From CAMLJR01 sp964500675 (GTDB taxonomy: Bacteria > Pseudomonadota > Gammaproteobacteria > Pseudomonadales > CAMLJR01), in contig CAZCNY010000001.1 in NCBI GenBank assembly GCA_964500675.1, forward strand, positions 682,001 through 746,000: 64,000 nt of DNA, in the 5' to 3' direction. Positions within the stretch are counted from its first letter, which is position 1; every line of letters starts with the position of its first letter. Under the pieces are notes generated by a model, which saw only the letters and a program-made list of their open reading frames with translations, did no database searches and was not told the origin of the DNA. Positions 1 through 8,533 of this stretch are shown in pieces. The position numbers were made by a program, and so were the translations under genes.

Positions 1-458
1 GCCAGAGATTTGCGACTCAGACGCAACTCCTCGAACAACGAGCGCGCTCGCAACAGATAGCGAATACGGTGCACGAGCAAAGCGTGATTGATGGGCTTGG
101 TGATGAAATCGGTGGCACCTACTTCATAGGCGCGATCGATCGATGCGACATCGTCGAGACCCGTCAGCATGACGACAGGAATGAAATGCGCGCGTGGGTG
201 GCGCCGCAATTGCACGCACACCTCGAAACCATCGATATCGGGTAACAGCGCATCGAGCAGAATCAAATCGGGCTCGGCGACAAAAGCTTGCTCGAGCGCC
301 GCCTGACCGCAATCGACACCGACGACGACAAGCTGGGCAACATTGAGAATACGAGTAATTAGCGCGCGCTCGACCGGGTTATCCTCAACTACCAGGATAA
401 CCGGAGCGTTTTCATTTGGCGCTTCAGCGTCCGCTGATGACAACATCTTCTCTGCCAT
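1..458 (-). CDS. Response regulator receiver protein (3' end outside window)
   Basis: The reading frame begins at an ATG (456-458) preceded by GGAAAGGG and stays open to the window edge, giving 152 residues of a longer protein. They form a CheY-like receiver domain: acidic pocket (VVEDN) near residue 24, the phospho-acceptor Asp in LLDALLPDIDG, and the conserved Lys in the FITKPIN segment. The part after about residue 140 looks like the start of a linker or coiled coil (LLRARSLFEELRLSRK), so an output domain probably follows beyond the window. A second in-frame ATG lies four codons downstream. It sits on the same strand as fliS, 99 bp beyond it, so it may be co-transcribed. The output domain, and hence its role in motility or another pathway, cannot be seen. 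Confidence 0.85.
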   Translation of the reverse strand, partial: MAEKMLSSADAEAPNENAPVILVVEDNPVERALITRILNVAQLVVVGVDCGQAALEQAFVAEPDLILLDALLPDIDGFEVCVQLRRHPRAHFIPVVMLTGLDDVASIDRAYEVGATDFITKPINHALLVHRIRYLLRARSLFEELRLSRKSL

Positions 459-492
459 CCCTTTCCAAGCAAAGCCCGCGCATACAGGCTCG

Positions 493-506
493 ACGTTGTA
501 CAACGT
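493..506. repeat. 14-bp perfect palindrome between fliS and the response regulator
   Basis: ACGTTGTACAACGT reads identically on both strands. It lies in the 99-bp gap upstream of the response-regulator gene, where an operator would be expected, and has no T-tract that would make it a terminator. A regulator-binding role is inferred from symmetry and position only. Confidence 0.4.
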
Positions 507-557
507 TAGCGATGGGCTTTGCGACAGCGGTTACATAGCCGTATGGCAGCGCTGAAA

Positions 558-953
558 TCAGCCTCGTGCTACCGCGTCCTCGATACCATCCCATCCCTCT
601 TTTATTTTCCGCATCAGCTCGGCAACTTCGTCGAGAGCGGCTTCACTATTTTGTATATTCGCTTCAAGCAAGCGACGTTGCATGTAATCGTAGAGCGCAT
701 CCAATTGCTCCGGCAGTGAACTCTCCACTTCTTTATTTAAGCTTGCCTGCAAACCCGCAATGATATTCAACGCCTTGCTGATCGCGAGGCCTTTCGCGGG
801 CACATCATTGCGTCGCAACGCGCCTTTGGCCTCGGCGATACGCTGCAGACAACCCTGCATGAGCATCTGGATAAGTTTATGCGGGGAAGCTCCCTCCACG
901 GCTGCTGAAGTGTTGACCTGTTGATATTGAGATACTGCGCGCTGGCTTACCAT
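558..953 (-). CDS. fliS: Flagellar export chaperone FliS
   Basis: FliS binds flagellin in the cytoplasm, prevents premature polymerisation and delivers it to the flagellar export gate. The 131-residue product has the usual FliS length. It contains the family pattern: a Tyr-Gln-rich N-terminus (VSQYQQVNT), then SPHKLIQMLMQGCLQRI, and a helical C-terminus with LDALYDYMQRRLLEAN. The ATG at 951-953 was chosen because GGGAGG lies 12 nt upstream; a longer frame would need a GTG. Unusually for this type of cluster, fliS is not downstream of fliD but lies alone on the opposite strand, divergent from fliC. A possible sigma-28 site at 1051-1077 would co-regulate it with its client flagellin. Confidence 0.93.
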   Translation of the reverse strand: MVSQRAVSQYQQVNTSAAVEGASPHKLIQMLMQGCLQRIAEAKGALRRNDVPAKGLAISKALNIIAGLQASLNKEVESSLPEQLDALYDYMQRRLLEANIQNSEAALDEVAELMRKIKEGWDGIEDAVARG

Positions 954-1050
954 AATTGACTCATTCCTCCCGCTCGCCACGGCGTTATGTGAAACAGTAT
1001 AGGCAGAGGCTGCAATCGAAAAATTAAAGTTGCGTAAATATCGCTTATGG

Positions 1051-1077
1051 GTAGCGGCTAGGCGGCCGATAACTTTA
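1051..1077 (-). promoter_or_regulatory. Candidate sigma-28 (FliA) promoter for fliS
   Basis: Reading the minus strand, TAAA (1074-1077), exactly 15 nt, then GCCGCTAC (1051-1058). The consensus is TAAA-N15-GCCGATAA, so six of eight -10 positions match at the exact spacing. The site is about 100 bp upstream of the fliS start. Confidence 0.5.
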
Positions 1078-1179
1078 CCGGCAAAAAGAAAAATCTACTA
1101 AGCAGCCATCGAATGTAGACCTATCGCAAAACCGCGCCGCAAAGCGATAAGCCATAACCATTCAATCTAAACAAAAAAT

Positions 1180-1206
1180 TAAAGGTCCCGGAAAAGACGC
1201 CGATAC
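1180..1206 (+). promoter_or_regulatory. Sigma-28 (FliA) promoter of fliC
   Basis: TAAA at 1180-1183, a 15-nt spacer, then GCCGATAC at 1199-1206: one mismatch to the FliA consensus. This implies a leader of about 90 nt before the fliC ribosome-binding site (GAGGAGA near 1293-1299). Late-class flagellin control through FlgM/FliA is established for this promoter type. Confidence 0.88.
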
Positions 1207-1305
1207 CCATGGTGAGGCAAGCTCAAGTCGGTGTGGATTCACACCTCAGTAGTCAAACAACCTTCCTGACGGCAGCAGACCGGACGGGAGTCGAGGAGAA
1301 ATAAA

Positions 1306-2838
1306 ATGTCACAGATTATCAACACCAACATCAACTCGTTGATTGCTCAGAATAACCTGAACACTTCACAGAGTTCATTGCAAACGTCGTTATCCCGTCT
1401 GTCTTCTGGCTTGCGCATCAACAGCGCTGCAGATGATGCGGCTGGTCTCGCGATCGCATCGCGCTTCACTACACAGATCAACGGTCTCAACCAAGCTTCT
1501 CGCAACGCTAACGACGGTATTTCGCTCTCGCAAACCACGGGCGGCTCACTTGCCGAAGTCACCAACAACCTGCAGCGCATCCGCGAGCTGGCCGTGCAAT
1601 CCGCCAACGGCACCAACTCCGCCAGCGATCGCTCGGCGCTCGATTCCGAAGTACAGCAGCGCTTGGCTGAGATCAACCGTATCGCCACGCAGACCTCTTT
1701 TAACGGCTTGAATGTTCTCGACGGCACTTATGGCACAGAACAGTTTCAGGTCGGCGCTAACGCAGGCCAAACCATTTCCGTAACGCTGTCACAAGGCGTC
1801 AAGCTCAGCCAAATTGGACAAATCGCAACGGGAACCTCCACCTCGACGACAGGTGTTGGACAAACAGCTCTCGGCGGCACAGGCACCTACCAAGTTGGCT
1901 CTGCCACTGCCGTCACCGTAGGCGCATCGGTTCAAGGATCGCAAGTCGGTCAATCCGCAGGCAGCGCTTACGCGAAAGCAACGGCAATCCAATCGGCCGG
2001 TGTGGCAGGCTTGACTGTTACGGCACAAAACAACGTCGCGCTCAACGTCGCGGCAACCACGACCACCGGTACCGTGGGTACGCCCGTAGCAACCTCCAAT
2101 TACAGCCTCACCATTAACGGTACTGCTATTTTTGCCAGCTTCGACCAAAGCGCCGGCGCAACACTAACCACGCAGCAAATCACCGATGCGATCAACGCGC
2201 AAAGCTCTACCACGGGCGTCAGCGCGGCGCTTAACGGCGGCACCTTATTGCTGAGCGCAGCTGATGGCCGAGACATCAACATCGGCCAAACGGTAGGTGT
2301 TGGTACCGGCGGCGGTGTGACTGCCGGGGCCGCAACGACCGTCAATGGCACGAGCTACAATGCGGGTTTAATAGGCACGGTCGCACAGGCAACCAGTTAT
2401 GCCGCCAACGCGTCGACCAATAGCGGTACCCTAACGCTTTCAGCCAACGACAACATCACTATCACCGGTGATGGCGCCAACTTAGGCTTTGCAAGCGCTG
2501 CCATCACGATCGCAAAAGACACCACGACACTATCGTCGGTCAACGTGAAGACGATTACAGCAGCTAACGACGCTATCAAACGCGTAGACTCAGCGCTGCA
2601 AACGGTGAGCGGTATCCAAGCAAACCTCGGCGCTATCCAGAACCGCTTCAACTCGGTCATCGCGAATATTCAATCGACTTCGCAGAACCTGACTGCATCG
2701 CGCAGCCGGATTCAAGATGCCGATTTCGCAGCGGAAACGGCTAACCTGTCGCGAGCCAACATTCTGCAGCAAGCCGGTATCTCGGTGTTGTCGCAGGCCA
2801 ATGCGGCACCGCAACAAATACTGTCGCTGTTGAAGTAA
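1306..2838 (+). CDS. fliC: Flagellin
   Basis: This is the structural subunit of the flagellar filament, exported through the flagellar type III system and capped by FliD. The 510-residue product has both conserved ends: N-terminal D0/D1 (IINTNINSLIAQNNLN, then LSSGLRINSAADDAAGLAIA) and C-terminal D1/D0 (SRIQDADFAAETANLSRANILQQAG, ending LSLLK). The middle, about residues 180-400, is rich in Ala, Thr, Gly and Ser and forms the variable surface-exposed part. The start has a strong GAGGAGA ribosome-binding site. It is a single-copy flagellin in this window, transcribed from a sigma-28 promoter and followed by its own hairpin terminator, so it is probably monocistronic for most of its message. 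Confidence 0.97.
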   Translation: MSQIINTNINSLIAQNNLNTSQSSLQTSLSRLSSGLRINSAADDAAGLAIASRFTTQINGLNQASRNANDGISLSQTTGGSLAEVTNNLQRIRELAVQSANGTNSASDRSALDSEVQQRLAEINRIATQTSFNGLNVLDGTYGTEQFQVGANAGQTISVTLSQGVKLSQIGQIATGTSTSTTGVGQTALGGTGTYQVGSATAVTVGASVQGSQVGQSAGSAYAKATAIQSAGVAGLTVTAQNNVALNVAATTTTGTVGTPVATSNYSLTINGTAIFASFDQSAGATLTTQQITDAINAQSSTTGVSAALNGGTLLLSAADGRDINIGQTVGVGTGGGVTAGAATTVNGTSYNAGLIGTVAQATSYAANASTNSGTLTLSANDNITITGDGANLGFASAAITIAKDTTTLSSVNVKTITAANDAIKRVDSALQTVSGIQANLGAIQNRFNSVIANIQSTSQNLTASRSRIQDADFAAETANLSRANILQQAGISVLSQANAAPQQILSLLK

Positions 2839-2855
2839 ATTAGATGGTGCGAAAT

Positions 2856-2882
2856 AGCGCTGGCTTCGGCCAGTGCTTTCTT
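2856..2882 (+). terminator. Rho-independent terminator after fliC
   Basis: Nine-base-pair stem AGCGCTGGC / GCCAGTGCT (one G-T pair) with a TTCG tetraloop, followed by TTCTT. It separates fliC from flaG; the weak T-tract may allow read-through. Confidence 0.75.
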
Positions 2883-2908
2883 GCTCGAATGGAGAAGGTA
2901 TGTGAGCC

Positions 2909-3265
2909 ATGATTAACTCAATTGTTAATTCTGGGTTTCAGAATGTGCCTGACACGCGCAGCTCGGTCTTGCCCGCCTCGGGCTCAAACGCCACAAGCGT
3001 GAGCCAACCCGCCGCACCTGCACAAACCAACGCTGCAGATCCGACGCAAATCAAAGATGCGGTCAGCAAGCTGAACGATTACGTACAAAGCGTGCAACGC
3101 AATCTGTCATTCAGCGTCGACAAGGACAGCGGCGAAACCGTAATCAAGGTCTATGATGCTCAAACCAAAGAGGTCATCCGGCAGATTCCGCCCGATGAAA
3201 CTTTGCGGCTTGCCGCATCTATCGACCAGCAACTCACGCATTTGCTGGTCAAAGATCGAGCGTAA
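2909..3265 (+). CDS. flaG: FlaG family protein
   Basis: This 118-residue soluble protein belongs to the FlaG family, which affects filament length in several bacteria by an unresolved mechanism. Residues 1-45 are a low-complexity Ser/Ala/Thr linker. The conserved FlaG core follows: AVSKLNDYVQSVQRNLSFSV, then a beta-rich stretch ending in KEVIRQIPPDETLRLA. Position between fliC and fliD is the standard one. AGAAGG precedes the start, and a strong terminator follows the stop by 6 bp. Confidence 0.93.
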   Translation: MINSIVNSGFQNVPDTRSSVLPASGSNATSVSQPAAPAQTNAADPTQIKDAVSKLNDYVQSVQRNLSFSVDKDSGETVIKVYDAQTKEVIRQIPPDETLRLAASIDQQLTHLLVKDRA

Positions 3266-3271
3266 AAAATA

Positions 3272-3295
3272 AGCGGGAAGCAATTCCCGCTTTTT
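3272..3295 (+). terminator. Rho-independent terminator after flaG
   Basis: Eight-base-pair stem AGCGGGAA / TTCCCGCT with loop GCAA, followed by TTTT. It lies immediately after the flaG stop, so fliD likely needs its own promoter. Confidence 0.88.
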
Positions 3296-3324
3296 GTCTT
3301 AAAGGTTTTGCGGTGTTTGTTGAC

Positions 3325-3340
3325 TGGCACATGAAATGCA
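3325..3340 (+). promoter_or_regulatory. Candidate sigma-54 promoter of fliD-fliT
   Basis: TGGCAC-N5-ATGCA: the invariant GG (3326-3327) and GC (3338-3339) are separated by exactly 10 nt. The -12 element is ATGCA instead of TTGCA. It lies between the flaG terminator and fliD, 60 bp before the start. Confidence 0.6.
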
Positions 3341-3400
3341 CTAGACAACGAAAGTTATCACAAGCTGTCAAATGCATGACTCATTGATCGGATTTAAATT

Positions 3401-4948
3401 ATGGCCACCACGATCAACTCGCTAACACCTACCAATACAACGTCCACCAGTTCGACAAGCAGCACTTCGAGCACAGCTAGCGGCTCGACGAACACGGGAA
3501 CAATTTCTTCGCTCGGGTCAGGTTCCGGGTTGGATTTATCCGGTCTGCTGACTCAGCTGGTCAACGCCGAAAAAGCGCCGCAACAAGCCATCATCGATGC
3601 GCAAACCGCGACAACCAACGCGGAAATTTCTGCGCTCGGCACATTGCAATCGAAACTCTCGGCCTTTCAAACCGCGTTGGCCAACCTGAAAGACACCAGC
3701 GATTTCAATAGCAAAACAGCGACATCGAGCGATACCACCTTATTCAGCGCCACAGCGGTTAGCACTGCTGATGTCGGCAGCTACAACATCGGCGTAATTA
3801 GCGTTGCTCAGGCCAATAAGGTCGCATCCGGTAATTTTGCCACGCAAGATACCGCTGTTGGCAACGGTACTTTGGCGATAGGTGTCGGCAGTCAATCGTT
3901 CAATGTGACGATTACCGCGGGCGTCAACGATACGGTTGCGGGCATTCGCGACGCGATTAACGCCGCACCGAATAATACCGGCGTAAAGGCCAGCTTGCTG
4001 ACTGTTAGCAACGGCACTGGCGGTACCGCGGTAAAACTGGTTTTAACCTCCACCAGTACCGGCGCGGCAAATCAAATTTCGGTGAGTACCACCGATAGCG
4101 ACGGCAACAATACCGACGCTTCCGGCTTATCGCAGTTGTATTATTTAAAAAGTGACGCGGCCAGTCAGCTCTCGCAAGTGAATGCCGCGCAAGACGCGTC
4201 CATTACCGTGGATGGTTTTCCCGCGACAAGCAGCACGAACACATTTTCAAGCACCATACCGGGCGTCACGATTACGACGCTGAAAGGTGCAACCGATCCG
4301 CTGAATCCACCCAGCGCGCAATTATCGATTGCCACCGATACCAGCAGCGCTGCCAAATCTATTCAGGACTTCGTGACGGCCTACAATGATCTGGCGAGCA
4401 CATTTACTCAGCTTGCTGGTTACGATGCCACGACACAAACGGCGGGACCGCTGTTTGGCGACAGCAGTGTTGCATTAATTCAATCGCGTATTCGTCAGGC
4501 GATAGGTTCTCCGGTCAGCGGTGCGGCTTCCGATTTGAATAGCTTGTCGTTAATCGGTATCACCACCAACGCAGACGGCACGCTGAGCTTTGATACCAAC
4601 AAATTCACCGCTGCAACCGATGGCCGTTTCGCCGATCTCGGCAAATTGTTTTCGGGGACAACAGGGGTCGCCGGCCAACTCGATAATTTAATCAGCAATT
4701 TCACCAGCACGGGCGGCACGCTGGCGGCCCACCAACAAGCGCTCAATGATCAGCTGACACAATTGGGCGACCAACAAACCGCCCTCAATGCTCGCATTGC
4801 GGACTTTCAAGCACGCTATCAGGCGCAATTCGCCGCGCTCGACGCCATCGTGCAGCAACTTAATCAAACCAGCAGCTACCTCACTCAGCAATTCAATGCC
4901 ATTAACAACGTCGCTGTCACCTCCAGCGGCTCAAGCAAAAGTGGTTAG
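3401..4948 (+). CDS. fliD: Flagellar filament cap protein FliD
   Basis: FliD (HAP2) forms the cap at the filament tip and folds incoming flagellin. The 515-residue product starts with a long Ser/Thr low-complexity tract (residues 8-45). The conserved N-terminal domain follows (GSGLDLSGLLTQLVNAEKAP, with DAQTATTNAEISALGTLQSKL), and a C-terminal coiled coil (NDQLTQLGDQQTALNARI then RYQAQFAALDAIVQQLN) ends near residue 500. Length and both terminal motifs fit the family. A probable sigma-54 promoter and the flaG terminator suggest transcription apart from fliC. fliT follows after 13 bp. Confidence 0.95.
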   Translation: MATTINSLTPTNTTSTSSTSSTSSTASGSTNTGTISSLGSGSGLDLSGLLTQLVNAEKAPQQAIIDAQTATTNAEISALGTLQSKLSAFQTALANLKDTSDFNSKTATSSDTTLFSATAVSTADVGSYNIGVISVAQANKVASGNFATQDTAVGNGTLAIGVGSQSFNVTITAGVNDTVAGIRDAINAAPNNTGVKASLLTVSNGTGGTAVKLVLTSTSTGAANQISVSTTDSDGNNTDASGLSQLYYLKSDAASQLSQVNAAQDASITVDGFPATSSTNTFSSTIPGVTITTLKGATDPLNPPSAQLSIATDTSSAAKSIQDFVTAYNDLASTFTQLAGYDATTQTAGPLFGDSSVALIQSRIRQAIGSPVSGAASDLNSLSLIGITTNADGTLSFDTNKFTAATDGRFADLGKLFSGTTGVAGQLDNLISNFTSTGGTLAAHQQALNDQLTQLGDQQTALNARIADFQARYQAQFAALDAIVQQLNQTSSYLTQQFNAINNVAVTSSGSSKSG

Positions 4949-4961
4949 GCCGAGTATTTAA

Positions 4962-5288
4962 ATGGTTAACGAGTCGATCGAACTCAGCTGGCGCGCGCTT
5001 GAATCGATAAATGCTTCGATGCATGAAGCAGCGAGCACGCACAATTGGCTGACCGTGCTCGAACTGGCGACAAAACGTCACGCCATGCTGCAAGAGCATT
5101 TCAACACGCACCCGGTGGGTCCTAACAACGCGGATTTCTATCGCCGACATATGGACAAGTTGGTACGCGGCGAATCGGAGCTACAAACCGCGGTGCGCGA
5201 TGCAAGAAAAGCGCTGATGAGCGAAGGCTTGCAACTTCATCACCAGCAGCGCGCGCTCGGTGCCTATCTCAATGCCGCGACAAATTAA
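4962..5288 (+). CDS. FliT-like flagellar chaperone
   Basis: A 108-residue mostly helical protein directly downstream of fliD, with 13 bp between them. In related clusters this slot is held by FliT-type chaperones that bind FliD and the export ATPase. Sequence conservation in FliT is low; the assignment rests on size, predicted helices (LSWRALESINASMHEAA, VLELATKRHAMLQEHF, ELQTAVRDARKALM) and position. The gene ends only 3 bp from the convergent flgL stop, and no clear terminator separates the two. Confidence 0.7.
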   Translation: MVNESIELSWRALESINASMHEAASTHNWLTVLELATKRHAMLQEHFNTHPVGPNNADFYRRHMDKLVRGESELQTAVRDARKALMSEGLQLHHQQRALGAYLNAATN

Positions 5289-5291
5289 TTT

Positions 5292-6503
5292 TTATAAGAA
5301 ATTAAACAAACTCAAACTGCTGATTTTCGCGAAACTCTGTTGTGCTGCCTGCAGCACCAAATTTTCCTGATTCAACTTTGAAACAGCCGAAGCATAATCC
5401 AAATCCCTGACCTGCGACAAAACTTGCTGATTGGTTAAACCCAAATCGTTCTGCAAGCCGCTGGCGCTCTGCAACACATTCAAGCGCGCGCCAACTTTGG
5501 CGCGCACGGTGTTGAGGTTAGTCTCCGCACTATCGATATTATCGAGGCTTTCCGAAATCAAATCGTTCAACCGTTGTTTGTCGGTCGCCGAATCCGAAAG
5601 CGTATTGAGACCCGTGATCAATTTATTGATCGTGGTGAACATATCCTGTGTCGACGGCGCATCCACCGTAAATGTATCGCCGTTCGCGGGCGTACCGACA
5701 ATATCGATCTGTGCGCCGTTAAATTGAATCGGCTGCCCCGACACGTAATTACCGGTCGCGACGGGCGCCGTCGCAGGCACGGTGTCGATCTGATAAGTCG
5801 GGGTCGGTCCGGTGGTGTTGATACTGATGGAATACGGGCCATTAAAATTCGTATTGAATTGTGTCTGATCGGTAATCTGCCCCATCGCGATCGTAGCATC
5901 ACCGGTATTTCCGGCGCCGACACTCGTCGGCAAACGATTCGATGCGACATCGACAAAAATCTCTTGCCCGCTATCATTGATCGGCACATACGTACTCGAC
6001 GAGATTTGCACGTAGCGCTGTCCCTGATCGCCGCGATAGGTGTAACTGGTTCCGGTCTGCACAAATGGGGCCTGCTGTCCCTGAAAGCCTGCAAAAATAT
6101 ATTCGCCATTCGCGCTGCGTGTATTGGCGATTCCCGCGAGTTCCTGTAAACGTTGCGTCAACTCAGCACTGATTGCCTGACGATCCGACTGCGTCAGCGA
6201 ACCATCACCGGCCTGCACCGCCAGCTCACGCACGCGCGTTAATAGCGTGTCGACATTACTTAATTGACTGTCTTCCAAATTAAGATTGTCGGTGGCTCCG
6301 CCAATATTTTTTTTATATTGATCGATATTCGCCTGCGTTTGATTCAATTGCAGAATTTGCGCCGCGGCTACCGGATCATCGCTCGGCGTTACGACGCGCA
6401 CACCCGAAGACACCTGGCTTTGCGTTTTCGCCACTTGCGTCTGCGCATTCAAAATACCGCTCAGTCCCTGCGTAAAAACCTGTACGAGCGAAATACGATC
6501 CAT
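5292..6503 (-). CDS. flgL: Flagellar hook-filament junction protein FlgL
   Basis: FlgL (HAP3) is the junction subunit that contacts the filament. The 403-residue product shows the flagellin-like N-terminus (RISLVQVFTQGLSGILNAQ then SSGVRVVTPSDDPVAAAQIL) and the C-terminal helix (LDYASAVSKLNQENLVLQAA then AKISSLSLFNFL). It is the last gene of the flgFGHIJKL transcript, 10 bp after flgK, and converges on fliT. Confidence 0.95.
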   Translation of the reverse strand: MDRISLVQVFTQGLSGILNAQTQVAKTQSQVSSGVRVVTPSDDPVAAAQILQLNQTQANIDQYKKNIGGATDNLNLEDSQLSNVDTLLTRVRELAVQAGDGSLTQSDRQAISAELTQRLQELAGIANTRSANGEYIFAGFQGQQAPFVQTGTSYTYRGDQGQRYVQISSSTYVPINDSGQEIFVDVASNRLPTSVGAGNTGDATIAMGQITDQTQFNTNFNGPYSISINTTGPTPTYQIDTVPATAPVATGNYVSGQPIQFNGAQIDIVGTPANGDTFTVDAPSTQDMFTTINKLITGLNTLSDSATDKQRLNDLISESLDNIDSAETNLNTVRAKVGARLNVLQSASGLQNDLGLTNQQVLSQVRDLDYASAVSKLNQENLVLQAAQQSFAKISSLSLFNFL

Positions 6504-6513
6504 AACTCACCTA

Positions 6514-8526
6514 TTACTGAAAGGCTTGCAGCAATGTCGTAAACAGCGTGCGCGCGGTGCTGATTACCTGCGCCGAGGCCTGATACGCTTGTTGATATTT
6601 AATAAGACTCGCCGCTTCTTCGTCGAGATTGACACCCGATACCGAATCGCGGCTCGCCTGTGCCTGCGTCAGCAGCGTATTCGCCGCGTCGCGGCTGTTT
6701 TTTAGTGACGCCGTAGTCGAACCGATATCGGAAACCAACGTGCCGTAGGCATCGGCAAAATTCTGGTTGTTCGCCGCCTTCACCAAATTCAAGCCGGCCA
6801 ACGCCAATGCGTTGCGATTATCGGAGCTGCCGCTCGCATTTCCACTCACGGTAAATTGATCGCCCGCAGCGGGATAACCCGACAACGTGAACTGGTACGA
6901 AGGATTTCCCGCAGCATCGTTGATTTGAACGATGTTGTTTTGCCCCAGTGTAATCGATCCGGTCAGCGGCGGTACAAACGCAGCGGGTACTGCTGGGTTG
7001 CTGTTATTTAAAACTTGATAGGTGATTGCCGATGTAAATCGAATCAGCAATGGCTGCGCAAGCGGTGTCGCCACATTGAGGGTGGTACCGGGTACGTCGG
7101 CTTGATATTCGGGCACCATGACGCCCTGCGAGATCGCGCCGTTGCCGCTGTTGGTGCTGCTGGTATTCGTGCGAATCGGCTGCGCCAACGCCAATTGCTC
7201 GGGGTTTTGCAACGTCACCGCGATATTTTGCGCGCCAAATCGTGTCGGCTCGATGGTAAAACTGTCGCCATTCGCAAACGTTGACGGCAGCGTAATCTGC
7301 ACTTGAAAGCCATCGACATCGCCCGTCGCCGGAATCTGCGTTTGCCCCACCGCCAGCGCTCCACTATTCACGACAGTGTTATCGCTGAGCCGAGTCAACG
7401 TATACGCCGTCGCAGAACTAAAGGTGAGCTTGTAATCGCTGGCCGTCAACGCCGACGGATTATCGATAAAAACCGAGGGCTGATCGGTACCGCTATTGGT
7501 ACTCGCGCGCACCGCGCGCGCGGCCATTGCCGACGCGGTATTAATATCGCTAAATACATTGACGCCGGCATTGCCATTGAGATCGATACCTAATTTATGC
7601 TGCGTATTGATCGCATCGCTCAATGTGATCGCGATACGCCCGAGCGCGTTATACGTGGAATTCAGCGTGCCGCTTTGAAATTTCACCAAACCACCGAGAC
7701 TGCCGCCCGTTATAAATTGCGTGACCTCTAAACTGGCGTTGCCGACTTGTAATGAAATCGACTGCTGCGACGGATCGGCGCTCGACGTACTCGAACTCAA
7801 CGCGTTAGCGGTATTGCCGACCACCAGCGGCTGACCGCTACCGATGAACACGTTGACCATGCCGTTGCTTTGCTGCACAGCATTGACGCCGACCAGCTCC
7901 GACAGTTGCCGCAACAGTTCCTCGCGCTGATCGAGCAATGAATTCGGCGGCGTACCTACGTTCCCGCCCTGATCGACGATATCCTGATTCAGCTTGGCGA
8001 TGCTCTGCGCAATGCTGGTGACTTGACTGGTCTGCGCTGCGAATTGCTGGCCGACGGATTGACTCTGCGACTGCAAATTTTCATACAGCGTATTGAATCG
8101 CAGCGCCAAACTACTCGCGTCGCTCAACACAACCTGCCGCACGGGAATCGACGTCGGATCTTGCGAAGCCTGTTGCACATCGGAAAAAAAAGTTTGCAAC
8201 GCGGGCGATAGCCCTGTCGATTGATCCGCCATGAGTGAATCGAGTTGATTGATTTGCGTCGAGTACGCATCCAACTCATTGAAGGTCGCGGTATCCGAGC
8301 GCAGTTGACTGACATAAAACTGATCGACGACGCGTTCAACCCCAGTCACCTGCACGCCGGAACCGACATAACCGGTACCGACAAATTGCTGCGGTTGCGG
8401 GGCGAGATTCACGCGTTCGCGCGAATAACCCGGTGTGTTGGCGTTGCTGATGTTATTGCCAGCCGTCGCGAGCGCGACACGCGACGCCGCTAAGCCGCTA
8501 ACACCGATGCTCAATATGTCGGACAT
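6514..8526 (-). CDS. flgK: Flagellar hook-associated protein FlgK
   Basis: FlgK (HAP1) joins hook to FlgL. The 670-residue product begins with the rod/hook signature (SIGVSGLAASRVALATAGNN then NANTPGYSRERVNL) and ends with the matching C-terminal helix (VNLDEEAASLIKYQQAYQAS then ARTLFTTLLQAF). At 670 residues it is longer than the Enterobacteria protein (about 550); the extra length lies in the middle, variable domain. The gap to flgJ is 7 bp, so translation of the operon is tightly packed. Confidence 0.96.
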   Translation of the reverse strand: MSDILSIGVSGLAASRVALATAGNNISNANTPGYSRERVNLAPQPQQFVGTGYVGSGVQVTGVERVVDQFYVSQLRSDTATFNELDAYSTQINQLDSLMADQSTGLSPALQTFFSDVQQASQDPTSIPVRQVVLSDASSLALRFNTLYENLQSQSQSVGQQFAAQTSQVTSIAQSIAKLNQDIVDQGGNVGTPPNSLLDQREELLRQLSELVGVNAVQQSNGMVNVFIGSGQPLVVGNTANALSSSTSSADPSQQSISLQVGNASLEVTQFITGGSLGGLVKFQSGTLNSTYNALGRIAITLSDAINTQHKLGIDLNGNAGVNVFSDINTASAMAARAVRASTNSGTDQPSVFIDNPSALTASDYKLTFSSATAYTLTRLSDNTVVNSGALAVGQTQIPATGDVDGFQVQITLPSTFANGDSFTIEPTRFGAQNIAVTLQNPEQLALAQPIRTNTSSTNSGNGAISQGVMVPEYQADVPGTTLNVATPLAQPLLIRFTSAITYQVLNNSNPAVPAAFVPPLTGSITLGQNNIVQINDAAGNPSYQFTLSGYPAAGDQFTVSGNASGSSDNRNALALAGLNLVKAANNQNFADAYGTLVSDIGSTTASLKNSRDAANTLLTQAQASRDSVSGVNLDEEAASLIKYQQAYQASAQVISTARTLFTTLLQAFQ

Positions 8527-8533
8527 GGCTGTC

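Noticed and set aside
1065..1072. GCCGATAA on the plus strand upstream of fliC, as a second sigma-28 promoter
   Set aside because: The -10 is perfect, but no TAAA lies 15 nt upstream (TTAT at 16 nt), whereas the site at 1180-1206 is complete.
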